Origin: Paenibacillus massiliensis 2301065 = DSM 16942
GTDB taxonomy: Bacteria; Bacillota; Bacilli; Paenibacillales; Paenibacillaceae
Assembly: GCF_000377505.1 (NCBI RefSeq)
Contig: NZ_KB898190.1
Span: 342,564 to 406,563 of the forward strand
Direction: 5' to 3'
DNA: 64,000 nt
Shown here piece after piece: positions 37,064 through 45,539 of the stretch. Below the pieces are notes generated by a model. That model ran no database searches. It was not told where the DNA came from and saw only the letters and a list, made by a program, of their open reading frames with translations. Within the stretch, counting starts at the first letter, position 1, and each line of letters starts with the position of its first letter. The translations under genes were made by a program, and so were the position numbers.

Positions 37064-37456
37064 ATGAAGTTTCTCACCAACAAGCGAGGCGAGGGCTATA
37101 TAGATGTGGTTGTCCTAATATTGGCTATCATGCTATGTATTGCGCTGGTCGTAAAGGTGCTGCCTGTATTTATTGCAAAACATCAACTAGACACGTTCGC
37201 AGCTGAATTGGTACGTGAGGCCGAAATCTCTGGCAGAGTCGGGTTAGAAACATCAGTACGTGAAGCAAAGTTGCAAATGCAGACAGGACTTCGTCCTACG
37301 ATCACATGGAGCAAAACAGGGCCAATCCAGATTAATGAGGAAATCTCTGTTACGCTGCAAACGTCCACTAATATTGGCTTATTCGGTAGTTTTGGGTCTT
37401 TCCCGATTGAGTTAACCGCTAAGGCCAGTGGAAAAAGCGAGGTGTATTGGAAGTGA
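37064..37456 (+). CDS. Pseudopilin (DUF4320-like)
   Basis: 130 residues beginning MKFLTNKRGEGYIDVVVLILAIMLCIALVV: basic leader, RGEG, then a hydrophobic helix, with a beta-rich C-terminal part. This resembles DUF4320/TadE-type pseudopilins of Firmicute ICEs (from memory). The RGEG(Y/F)ID motif is shared with the gene at 27669. It is followed by a second pseudopilin overlapping by 4 bp. Confidence 0.68.
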   Translation: MKFLTNKRGEGYIDVVVLILAIMLCIALVVKVLPVFIAKHQLDTFAAELVREAEISGRVGLETSVREAKLQMQTGLRPTITWSKTGPIQINEEISVTLQTSTNIGLFGSFGSFPIELTAKASGKSEVYWK

Positions 37457-37995
37457 AACGTTTCTGGCAAAATCGTTCCGGAAGCGGCTTTCCTTTAGTG
37501 ATAGCCATTGTCCTGGCAGTGCTGATTGTTTCCTGCGCCGTATATGAATACTTGCGCCTGACCATCATCGCTGCTGGTGTTCGTGATGCTGTCCAAAGCG
37601 CCATCATTTCCGTAGCAACAGAAAACTACAGCAATGTATATCCGGGTCTTCGCCAAAGCTATTCCGGTGGTTTCGGCCGCTCCTCAAGCCAATGGACGGA
37701 ACAGCTTTCCACAGGTGATATTTACTCACAGCTCACTGAAACACTAGGATTGATCCCAGAAAACGGCCAATATGTAAAGCGAACAGGGACTCAGCTCGAA
37801 TATTCACTGTCCAACCTGACTGTAACGATCCTCAATGCCCCTTTTGCCCCAAGTGATCCAAATAACATTCGACAATTTACCGCTCAGGCTGTAATCCATC
37901 TAAAGGTTCCTTTATCCTTTGGCTGGAGTCACTTGCCTCCAATGGAAGCAGATCTCTCCATACAGGCTGTATATCGACCTCGATTTAGTAAATAA
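37453..37995 (+). CDS. TadE/F-like pseudopilin
   Basis: About 180 residues: MKRFWQNRSGSGFPLVIAIVLAVLIVSCAVYEYLRL. A basic leader with RSGSGFPL precedes one hydrophobic helix that ends in a YEYLR segment, then a secreted beta-rich part. GTG 37453 overlaps the previous stop; TTG 37447 is an alternative. Minor pilin role likely. Confidence 0.6.
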   Translation: MKRFWQNRSGSGFPLVIAIVLAVLIVSCAVYEYLRLTIIAAGVRDAVQSAIISVATENYSNVYPGLRQSYSGGFGRSSSQWTEQLSTGDIYSQLTETLGLIPENGQYVKRTGTQLEYSLSNLTVTILNAPFAPSDPNNIRQFTAQAVIHLKVPLSFGWSHLPPMEADLSIQAVYRPRFSK

Positions 37996-38123
37996 CATGC
38001 TCCAACAAAATTATTCACTCATTGACATCCATGTTTCTATTGGTATTTACAGAATTATACAGTATGATAGAGATATAACTCTATCTCACATAAGATATTT
38101 CAATATAAAGGAGTTGGGTAAAT

Positions 38124-38738
38124 ATGAAAAGAAAGTCCTGGCTGCTTGCTGGTGGAATTACCATCATCTTAGCCCTTGGTGCATGGACCATATGGAACGG
38201 AGTATCTAAGCATGCCGAGGATGAGATTCCGTCTAAAGCTGTTGTAATTCCAGAAACATCGACTTCTCCTGCCATCAAAGTACCAGAAATTTCGACACCC
38301 CCTACCGAGCATTCTTCCACTCCGTCTTCCTCAGATTCACAATCTACCAACTCTACATCTGTTCCTAGTGTTGATTCTGCAACCAAGTCTGAGCCAACAA
38401 CATCTGAAACACCTGTTCTTCAACCGGAAAAAGAGAAGAAGCATGTTGAAGTACAGATTACGAAACCGGAAAAGACAGCACAACCTACAGAGCCACCTAA
38501 ACCCAAGGTAAAGGAGCCGGAAAAAGAGCAATCTCCTGCTGCTCCACCTCAGTACGAGGAAAAAGAAACTCACCCAAATAAAGAAACGACTACCACACCA
38601 AAAGCCGGGGATAAAAATAGCAAAGGTCAGGTTTATGTTCCAGGCTTTGGCTGGGTTGAGGATCAGGGAGGCGGGACTCAGGAAATTGATACTGGCAATG
38701 AAGGAGATATTAATAAACAAGTCGGAAGCATGGATTAA
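38124..38738 (+). CDS. Anchored, Pro/Thr-rich exported protein (DUF6550-like)
   Basis: 204 residues. An N-terminal signal/anchor (WLLAGGITIILALGAWTIW) is followed by ~130 residues of low-complexity Pro/Ser/Thr/Lys/Glu and a conserved-looking end GQVYVPGFGWVEDQGGG. This matches the plan of DUF6550 proteins as I recall it. AAAGGAGTTGGGTAAAT precedes the ATG. A wall-spanning spacer role is inferred. A terminator follows at 38763. Confidence 0.6.
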   Translation: MKRKSWLLAGGITIILALGAWTIWNGVSKHAEDEIPSKAVVIPETSTSPAIKVPEISTPPTEHSSTPSSSDSQSTNSTSVPSVDSATKSEPTTSETPVLQPEKEKKHVEVQITKPEKTAQPTEPPKPKVKEPEKEQSPAAPPQYEEKETHPNKETTTTPKAGDKNSKGQVYVPGFGWVEDQGGGTQEIDTGNEGDINKQVGSMD

Positions 38739-38762
38739 ACCGAAAACATAGATTTTCAAGAA

Positions 38763-38798
38763 AAGGTACAGCTCATTCTCATAGCTGTGCCTTTTTAT
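38763..38798 (+). terminator. Rho-independent terminator
   Basis: AAGGTACAGCT pairs with AGCTGTGCCTT (one G-U) around a 9-nt loop, followed by TTTATTTT. It ends the Tad-operon transcript before the large secreted-protein gene. Confidence 0.75.
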
Positions 38799-38817
38799 TT
38801 TGGGAGGGTTATAAGTA

Positions 38818-40560
38818 ATGAGAAAATTATACAAGTCTGTATTTGCTTTAATTATCATTGCTGTGATGTTCTCATCGACTATCATCTATGCTGATGGAAG
38901 CGGTGAAGGAAATATTGATAATGGTGGCGGCGGGATGGGCAATGGCACCGGGACAAATTTCTGGAATACAAATGATGAAGGCGTTAGAGTGACGGTTATC
39001 CGAGCTAGTGATGAGACTCCTGTCACAGCTCCAATTGATTTTACAAATCGCACTCCTTCAAAATCACTTATTCATTTTGGAAAATACAGCAAAGTACATT
39101 ATCGAAATGGGACTACTTTGCGTCCCTCCACCGCTTCTTATACGTATGTTCAGCCTGATGAAAAGCTTCCTTACATCATTAAGACAAATCGAGCCACCCC
39201 TAGTCTTGAAGAGATAAAAAAGTATTTTTGCTCGGAATATATGGCCAAACGAATTGCAAATGCTACTCATATTGATTATGAGACGTTAATAAACGGAAAT
39301 TACAAACTTCTCCTTGAACCTATCGCCTATATTACCTTCCAAGGTACAAAAATGGCGATGACTGCTCATGAAGCAGCCTTGTACGATCAAATTCTTAGTG
39401 GCGGTTTGCGCTCTAAAATGACCAGCCTTACTCATCAGAATTTACCGTTGGCAATGTTCCTCGAAACCCCTGATCTTGGTTTTCCTGCTTGGAACGGTTC
39501 AACCAGCAGTCGTGTGAGTAATGACCAAATCTTATCTTCTCTGGGTATTGGTATTGTCCGTTTCAAGGATGCTCCGACTACCCCGCCACCTGTTAAAACC
39601 CATGTTGAGTATCGAACAAATACCGATGTCATTACCTCCGTTGTTCTCTCCACTTCCAATCAGATTAATCCCAAAGCGCCCGCCAGCGTAACCTTTTCTA
39701 TTATAGGAAGTAGCCTCACCGTGACGAATATTGTTATTCCCGAGGGAGATAGTCAACTTGTATGGGTAAAGTGGCGAACGCCCAGCACACCACAAACAGT
39801 TTCTATTCAGGTCAGATCCACAGATGGCAGCTTAAGCGAAAATGTCATCCAAGCAGCTATTGTAGATTTAGATCAAAACCCTCCTCCCGATCCTAAAGCC
39901 ACAGATCGAAACTCCGCTTTTAAACTACCCTCTGTCCCTGCTTATTCCGGTAAAACCTCAACTTCCTGGGGTGTATGGTCAGCGCTCTGGCATGAATATT
40001 GGGTATGGAAATCAAACTGGCAATGGCACAGCTCCGGAAAGGACAGTGGATATTGGCAAGATCACGGTTATTGGAAAGACGAAGGCTGGTGGGATTACCA
40101 TCGTACAAGCTACACCGCCTCACTATCCGCAAGCCAGTCCATTGCTCCTGATTCCAAATCTCCTATTCGCGCAACCAGTCAATTGAAATCCGGTTATGGC
40201 ATTGAGATAAACAGCACCACTTCACTATCCTCCAATTCGCCAAGCAGTCATATCACCGGCGCCCAACATGCCCTCTCTTACTTTCCTGAATTCACATATC
40301 AGAAATACTGGCGTCTGCACGACGTTAAAGCACCAGGATATAACGCCAACTTTTGGCTAAAGCCCAATGAATATTCCACCTATAATAGCCGGGTTCATTT
40401 TACTCCCATCTGGTTCCCTGACGGCCGTTACACCCCCATTACCCGCATCCTGGATGCATGGACCCCTGCTGGGATGTTGACGCTTCAACTACAAAGTACG
40501 ATTACGATTTCTGGCAATCTTTTCTCAGACTGGCACATTGCTCCCCAGAATCCCAAATAG
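38818..40560 (+). CDS. Large secreted protein with a Trp-rich segment
   Basis: 580 residues with a clear signal peptide (LYKSVFALIIIAVMFSSTIIYA), a Gly/Asn-rich linker, a middle beta-rich region with an Ig-like section (VTNIVIPEGDSQLVWVKWRTP), and a Trp-rich patch around residues 384-428 with repeated W-x-W and YW-x-D/H steps. I do not recognise the family. Its position in the transfer region suggests a surface or mating-contact role. GGGAGGG precedes the ATG. Confidence 0.6.
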   Translation: MRKLYKSVFALIIIAVMFSSTIIYADGSGEGNIDNGGGGMGNGTGTNFWNTNDEGVRVTVIRASDETPVTAPIDFTNRTPSKSLIHFGKYSKVHYRNGTTLRPSTASYTYVQPDEKLPYIIKTNRATPSLEEIKKYFCSEYMAKRIANATHIDYETLINGNYKLLLEPIAYITFQGTKMAMTAHEAALYDQILSGGLRSKMTSLTHQNLPLAMFLETPDLGFPAWNGSTSSRVSNDQILSSLGIGIVRFKDAPTTPPPVKTHVEYRTNTDVITSVVLSTSNQINPKAPASVTFSIIGSSLTVTNIVIPEGDSQLVWVKWRTPSTPQTVSIQVRSTDGSLSENVIQAAIVDLDQNPPPDPKATDRNSAFKLPSVPAYSGKTSTSWGVWSALWHEYWVWKSNWQWHSSGKDSGYWQDHGYWKDEGWWDYHRTSYTASLSASQSIAPDSKSPIRATSQLKSGYGIEINSTTSLSSNSPSSHITGAQHALSYFPEFTYQKYWRLHDVKAPGYNANFWLKPNEYSTYNSRVHFTPIWFPDGRYTPITRILDAWTPAGMLTLQLQSTITISGNLFSDWHIAPQNPK

Positions 40561-40578
40561 AAAGAAGGTGCTGCTTCT

Positions 40579-41250
40579 ATGCTGCTGCCTATTATCATCC
40601 TGCTCCTCTGCCTTGTCGGTGGGGGGGCTGTTTTATTGTACCTGAAATCGAGCAAACCCAAATCAAGGGAACAAACGAGCCAGAACGGTCACACGGCTCA
40701 ACAATTCGTGAACGTACAAGATATTCGCGGGAATTTCCTTTTTACACAGGATGGTTGGCTACTATGCTATTTGCGGATTTTCCCTATCAGTCTTGACTTG
40801 CTCAGTGCTTCAGAGAAAAAACTACTCATTCAAAAACTGACAGCCGAATTATCTTCCATCCGCTTTCCCTTCAAATTTCTTGCGGTTAGCCGTCCGGTGG
40901 ATATTTCTCCTCTCATTTCCGAGCTGGCTTCCGCACTTCCCGCTGCTGATCCAAAACAGAAGGAACTACTGCGGCAAGAAATTGCTGAGATGAACAATCT
41001 AGCTTTATCCGGTGAAGTCGTCGAACGGCAGTTTTACTTGATTTTATGGCAACGTCAGGAAAGCGGTGAGCGTGACCTGTTAGAAAAAGCAAAGCGACTT
41101 GTACAGCATTTTGAGGACGGACAAGTCCAGACTCATGTACTAAAGCAGCATGAAATTGTTCAATTGTGTAATTTGGTCAACAACCCGGCTTATACCCATT
41201 TGGAAGATGCCGAGACCAAAGCAGCTATTCCGTTTATTAGTGAGGTGTGA
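40579..41250 (+). CDS. Membrane-anchored transfer protein, VirB4-N-terminal-domain-like
   Basis: 223 residues: an N-terminal membrane helix (IIILLLCLVGGGAVLLYL), then FVNVQDIRGNFLFTQDGWLLCYLRIFPISLDLLSASEK, which resembles the N-terminal substrate/anchor region of VirB4/TrsE proteins. It is encoded two genes upstream of the VirB4-like ATPase. It reads into the next gene frame, separated only by a TGA codon. Confidence 0.5.
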   Translation: MLLPIIILLLCLVGGGAVLLYLKSSKPKSREQTSQNGHTAQQFVNVQDIRGNFLFTQDGWLLCYLRIFPISLDLLSASEKKLLIQKLTAELSSIRFPFKFLAVSRPVDISPLISELASALPAADPKQKELLRQEIAEMNNLALSGEVVERQFYLILWQRQESGERDLLEKAKRLVQHFEDGQVQTHVLKQHEIVQLCNLVNNPAYTHLEDAETKAAIPFISEV

Positions 41251-41253
41251 ATC

Positions 41254-42075
41254 ATCGAGCCTACTACTGCAAAACTGCTTGCCAAGCTCGCTGTCAAAGT
41301 TGCAACAGATGAAAAAACACGCAAACGGTTATGGATACTCATACTGGCGCTTATTGTTGGTTTCCTGCTTCTCGTATCTCTGGTGCTGCAACTTCTTACC
41401 TCTCCGATTGAATCCCTCAAACTGATGCTGGGAGCCGGAGAGGAACCTGTGGTTAATGAGCTGCGGATGAACTATGGCTTCACGCAACTGCTCCAAGAGA
41501 CAGATGAAGGCTATACCGAGAGCTTGGGGCAGCAATACGAAGGGGTTATTTTGAAAGACGGAAGTCGGGAAGTGGTCTATTTCAATCAGTTGGATCAACG
41601 TTGGGACGATAAGCCTTACGGCCCTCGTGGCACCATTGGTGTTTCCGGTTGTGGGCCTACTTCGCTGGCTATGGTCGTATCGACGTTGACCGGAACAACC
41701 GTCGATCCAATTGCCATGTCCAAGTGGGCATATGACAACGGATATCTGGCAGAAGGTAACGGCAGCTACCATAGTCTGATTCCTGATGGAGCCAAGCATT
41801 TTGGCTTGCAAGTTACCGGGGCCTCGCTCAAAGATTCGCAAAAAGTATTGGATGCTCTCTCCAACGGAAAATTAGTCATTGCGATTATGAGCAAAGGGCA
41901 TTTCACCTCATCCGGTCATTTTCTGGTACTGCGCGGCGTAACTACGGAAGGGGAAATTTTAGTTGCAGATTCAGCCAGTCGCAAACGCAGTGGGCAAACG
42001 TGGGACTTCTCCATCATTTTGAATGAAGCTCGCAAGAATGCCGCAGCAGGCGGTCCTTTTTGGATCATCAGTTAG
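41254..42075 (+). CDS. C39-like peptidase / wall-acting transfer protein with a non-canonical start
   Basis: The frame encodes EPTTAKLLAKLAVKVATDEKTRKRLWILILALIVGFLLLVSLVL (one membrane helix) and then a papain-like C39 domain: FNQLDQRWDDKPYGPRGTIGVSGCGPTSLAMV with the catalytic Cys, and GHFLVLRGVT with the His. Canonical starts in frame (first GTG 41383) would lose the membrane helix. The expected start position carries ATC at 41254 behind TGAGGTGTGA. It lies in frame with the upstream gene's TGA. Likely role: cleaving peptide cross-links at the mating site. Confidence 0.65.
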   Translation: MEPTTAKLLAKLAVKVATDEKTRKRLWILILALIVGFLLLVSLVLQLLTSPIESLKLMLGAGEEPVVNELRMNYGFTQLLQETDEGYTESLGQQYEGVILKDGSREVVYFNQLDQRWDDKPYGPRGTIGVSGCGPTSLAMVVSTLTGTTVDPIAMSKWAYDNGYLAEGNGSYHSLIPDGAKHFGLQVTGASLKDSQKVLDALSNGKLVIAIMSKGHFTSSGHFLVLRGVTTEGEILVADSASRKRSGQTWDFSIILNEARKNAAAGGPFWIIS

Positions 42076-42088
42076 AGGAGGCACTCGC

Positions 42089-43906
42089 ATGGTAAAAGCC
42101 GAAAAAAAAGAAATGAACGTCAACACTTCTTTGTTAAATGTCATTACCCCCATGGGATTGGAGTTTTCACGAAACAGTCTTATCATCGGTGAGCAAGCTG
42201 CGAAGCTATATGGTGTTATACAGTATCCACCCAAAGCAAACGTAGGCTGGCTATCCTCCCTTACCAATCTCCCTTCCACAATGGTATCCATCAGCTTCCA
42301 GCCTATTGATAATAGTGCGCTCATCACAGCCATATCCAAGTCTATTACACAAAATCGCAGCACAGCCGACAGCGCCAAAGACCCTCTTACTCGTCAACGT
42401 GCAGAAAAGGCTGCTACAGATGGGGAAAACATTATGTTGCAAATTGACCAAAACGGAGAAACTGTTGGTCTGATGAATGTCACCGTCATGCCTTTTTCCC
42501 ATAATGATCAGCTCTTTGCCCGCACCTGTCGGCGTGTTGAAAACACCTTCAGCCTGATGCGTTGCAAAATACGTACACTGGCCCACTTGCAGAAGGACAG
42601 CCTGCGCCATCTTTCTCCCATGTATCCCGCACAAGAGACACTTGAGAATATTTTAAATAGAATTATGCCGATGAGTACCTTCATTGGAGGCTTCCCTTTT
42701 GCCAGTAGCGGCTTTAACGATGGCAGCGGCTATTATCTGGCAAAGGATGCTAGCGGCGGATTAATTATCATTGACCCTTGGAAACGCGGTGGAGATCGAA
42801 CCAATTCCAATATCGTCGTCATGGGCGTAGCAGGCGTAGGTAAATCAACCGCAGTCAAGCATATTGCGCTCAGCGAATATATGAAAGGCACCAAAATCAT
42901 ATTCATCGACCCTGAATCCGAGTACAAAGAACTTTGCCAGCAGCTAGACGGGGATTGGATCAATGCTGGCGGCGGCTCCAGCGGCAAAATTAATCCTTTG
43001 CAAATCCGTCCAGCTCCTCGCGATGAGGAAGACGAAGAACATCCGCTCTACAAGGATGAAGGACTCGGTATGTCCGATATGGCCTTGCACCTCAAAAATC
43101 TGGAGATCTTCTTCAACCTGTATATCCCCGATCTGAACATGATGCAAAAAGCGGTTCTCAAGCAATGTCTCATTGAACTATATAATCAGTTCCATATTAC
43201 CTGGACAACGGATATTACCAAGCTGCAAAACATTGACTTCCCCACATTTGCTGACTTATACCAGCTCATTCAATACAAGGTGCAGACCTTGGGGGATCAC
43301 GTATACAAAGAGCTTTCTCTTCTGCTCTATGACATTGCCCATGGCGGAGATTCCTTTCTTTGGAACGGTCACAGTACCATTCAGACGCGTAGCCGCTGCA
43401 TCTGCCTGGACACCCACTCCCTGCAAAATACGAGTGATAATATTAAGCGGACGCAATACTTCAATTTGCTCTCGTGGTGCTGGGAGCAAATGTCGCAAGA
43501 CCGCACGGAAAAGGTATTGCTGATCTGCGACGAGACATATTTAATGATCGACCCACAAGTCCCGCAAAGTCTGGTATTTCTACGTAACGTAGAAAAGCGC
43601 TCCCGGAAATATGAAGCGGCATTAGCGATTATTTCTCATAGTGTTGTGGATTTTCTGGCTCCAGAAATCAAAATGTATGGTCAAGCCTTGCTCGATATCC
43701 CCTGCATCAAGATACTAATGGGAACCGACGGGAAGAATCTTCAAGAAACAAGGGAATTGTACAACTTGACCGATGCTGAAGAAGAGTTGCTGGCAAGTAA
43801 GAAACGTGAACACGCTTTACTCATGATTGGCTCCAAGCGTATCCATGCGCATTTTGAAATCCCTGACTACAAATTTGCCTATATGGGTTCGGCTGGAGGG
43901 CGATAA
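42089..43906 (+). CDS. VirB4-like conjugation ATPase
   Basis: 605 residues. Walker A GVAGVGKST (~246-254), IIFIDPESEYKELC, and Walker B LLICDETYLMID (~477-488) identify the VirB4/TraE ATPase that drives the T4SS. ATG 42089 follows GAGGAGG at 5 nt. A 29-residue membrane peptide gene and a second TadZ-like gene follow immediately. Confidence 0.87.
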   Translation: MVKAEKKEMNVNTSLLNVITPMGLEFSRNSLIIGEQAAKLYGVIQYPPKANVGWLSSLTNLPSTMVSISFQPIDNSALITAISKSITQNRSTADSAKDPLTRQRAEKAATDGENIMLQIDQNGETVGLMNVTVMPFSHNDQLFARTCRRVENTFSLMRCKIRTLAHLQKDSLRHLSPMYPAQETLENILNRIMPMSTFIGGFPFASSGFNDGSGYYLAKDASGGLIIIDPWKRGGDRTNSNIVVMGVAGVGKSTAVKHIALSEYMKGTKIIFIDPESEYKELCQQLDGDWINAGGGSSGKINPLQIRPAPRDEEDEEHPLYKDEGLGMSDMALHLKNLEIFFNLYIPDLNMMQKAVLKQCLIELYNQFHITWTTDITKLQNIDFPTFADLYQLIQYKVQTLGDHVYKELSLLLYDIAHGGDSFLWNGHSTIQTRSRCICLDTHSLQNTSDNIKRTQYFNLLSWCWEQMSQDRTEKVLLICDETYLMIDPQVPQSLVFLRNVEKRSRKYEAALAIISHSVVDFLAPEIKMYGQALLDIPCIKILMGTDGKNLQETRELYNLTDAEEELLASKKREHALLMIGSKRIHAHFEIPDYKFAYMGSAGGR

Positions 43907-43908
43907 AG

Positions 43909-43998
43909 ATGGATAAACGGAAGCAACTCATAGAGTTGTTCTTTTATGTCGTTCTGGTCATTGTCGGACTTATTTTATTGATTATGAAAGAGGGATGA
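43909..43998 (+). CDS. 29-residue single-helix membrane peptide
   Basis: ATG to TGA encodes MDKRKQLIELFFYVVLVIVG and nine more residues: basic start, one membrane helix, charged end. GGAGGG lies 8 nt upstream and the gene is 2 bp from VirB4 and 3 bp from the next gene, a compact arrangement that favours translation. The function is unknown. Confidence 0.5.
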   Translation: MDKRKQLIELFFYVVLVIVGLILLIMKEG

Positions 43999-44001
43999 AT
44001 C

Positions 44002-45033
44002 ATGATTCTATATTTGACCCGCGATGTCCGTGTCAATTTGCTGGACTTTTTAGAGATGGAACAAGAGCTGCCTGTTAAAAAGCTGGTCGGAACTTTCTCC
44101 CTCTTATCCTTTGTCATTAAAGATATGCGACATTTTGCTCATGCACGCTATTTAGCTCTGGATCGAGAGGCAATAACAGAATCTGATGAAGAATTGATTC
44201 AAGCCCTGAAATCTTATCAAACTATCTATGACATGCGTATAGTGATTATTGCAGAAGGTCTTTCATCAAGCAGTCCATTTCTTCATGATCTGATTCAATT
44301 TGGGGTACTTAATATCGTCACTACTACGGAGATTGGGGAGATCCAGGCGGAACTACGAGAATGCTTTTCAGAGGACGGAATGCAACGCTTTAAGCCTGAT
44401 ACTCTCCCACAAGTATCAGAGGTAAAGAACCCGCCAATGCTTCTGGAAGAAAACATACAATATCACTTCAATTGCTCCAATCTCAAAATCGCCGTTGCAG
44501 GATGTGACCGACGTGTTGGTGTTACTACCACCGCAATGAATCTAGTATGTTGGATTAATGCTCATGGGGGAAAAGCCTGTTACGTGGAAGCCAATACAAA
44601 CAATCATCTAGCCCATATCATTCATTTGTTTGAGCCAGAAAAGAAGGGGAATGCTTACGTTCTTGAAAATAATGACTTCTACATGACTAGGGAATTGAAT
44701 CGAAACTATAATATAATTGTTTTGGATTGCGGCGTTATTACTGAGCAGCGCTTGCAAGATGATTTTGCATCAGCTAACATCCGACTACTCTGCGGTTCTT
44801 CTATGCCTTACGAACTGGTAGGTTTTTATCGGGCTGTTGAACGGTGCAAAGATTTGTCCATACAACCACTAGGGCTATTTGTTCCTGATGATATTAGGAA
44901 TTATCTTACACAAACAATTGACAGAAATATTATTTTTGCAAACCACTCACACGATTTGTTTGATTCTCAAATTAATGGAGAACTGTATAAAATGCTTCTT
45001 AATAATCACCTAGGAGGTAATAGTATTGATTAG
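44002..45033 (+). CDS. Second TadZ/CpaE-like protein with an atypical ATPase
   Basis: 343 residues. The N-terminal ~120 resemble a degenerate receiver domain (IRVVIIAEG-like strand, no phospho-Asp cluster seen). The C-terminal half is ParA-like with a modified Walker A GCDRRVGVTTTAMNLVCWI and Walker B-like IIVLDCGVI. Two TadZ-like genes in one element is unusual. AAAGAGGGATGAATC precedes the ATG. Confidence 0.6.
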   Translation: MILYLTRDVRVNLLDFLEMEQELPVKKLVGTFSLLSFVIKDMRHFAHARYLALDREAITESDEELIQALKSYQTIYDMRIVIIAEGLSSSSPFLHDLIQFGVLNIVTTTEIGEIQAELRECFSEDGMQRFKPDTLPQVSEVKNPPMLLEENIQYHFNCSNLKIAVAGCDRRVGVTTTAMNLVCWINAHGGKACYVEANTNNHLAHIIHLFEPEKKGNAYVLENNDFYMTRELNRNYNIIVLDCGVITEQRLQDDFASANIRLLCGSSMPYELVGFYRAVERCKDLSIQPLGLFVPDDIRNYLTQTIDRNIIFANHSHDLFDSQINGELYKMLLNNHLGGNSID

Positions 45034-45539
45034 TTTTCAGTCGAAAAAGCCTTGATTACTGAAGGCGCTCCTAATTCCTAGGGCACTTAACGGTAGCATT
45101 CTATTCGGAGAAAGCTCCCATGACTTAATTAACTCAAAATACAAATAATAGGAAATATGAGATGTTACTTGCACCTTACTATTGAGTCACAATTTTTATA
45201 GGACATTTCCAACTTATCTCCTAGCACACAAAAGTCTTCTTTTCTAACATAATTGACAGCATCTTGGGGGCTAAGATCGGCACGGAACATATATAATTGA
45301 TACTTTTGGAATATGGTTTAGGTGTGTGGACGTTTCAGCTGAAGTGAATTGCTGGGAATCCCAGGTGGAAGTAATAAGTAAGAACATTTACTACTATGAG
45401 TAGAGCGTTTCTCTTCTGGACCAAAACATTTCCCAACAAACAGGATTTCTACACCCCCACAAAGGGAAGAAAAATCTCTGTTTGTTATATTTAGTAACAC
45501 AGGTAGGGGAACAAAACCACTGGAAAGCATCATATAATT
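45034..45539. other. Non-coding gap between the transfer region and the cargo
   Basis: About 500 bp with no frame that has both a ribosome site and convincing codon use. It marks the change from backbone (plus-strand transfer genes) to cargo (mostly minus-strand genes). No clear terminator or repeat was identified by eye. Confidence 0.5.

Noticed and set aside
41248..41254. Programmed UGA readthrough fusing the genes at 40579 and 41254
   Set aside because: A ribosome site lies right at the joint and the second product begins with its own conserved-looking head, so a separate (rare) start is more likely.
45034..45539. A minus-strand frame at 45318-45533
   Set aside because: No ribosome site, poor codon character, no motif.
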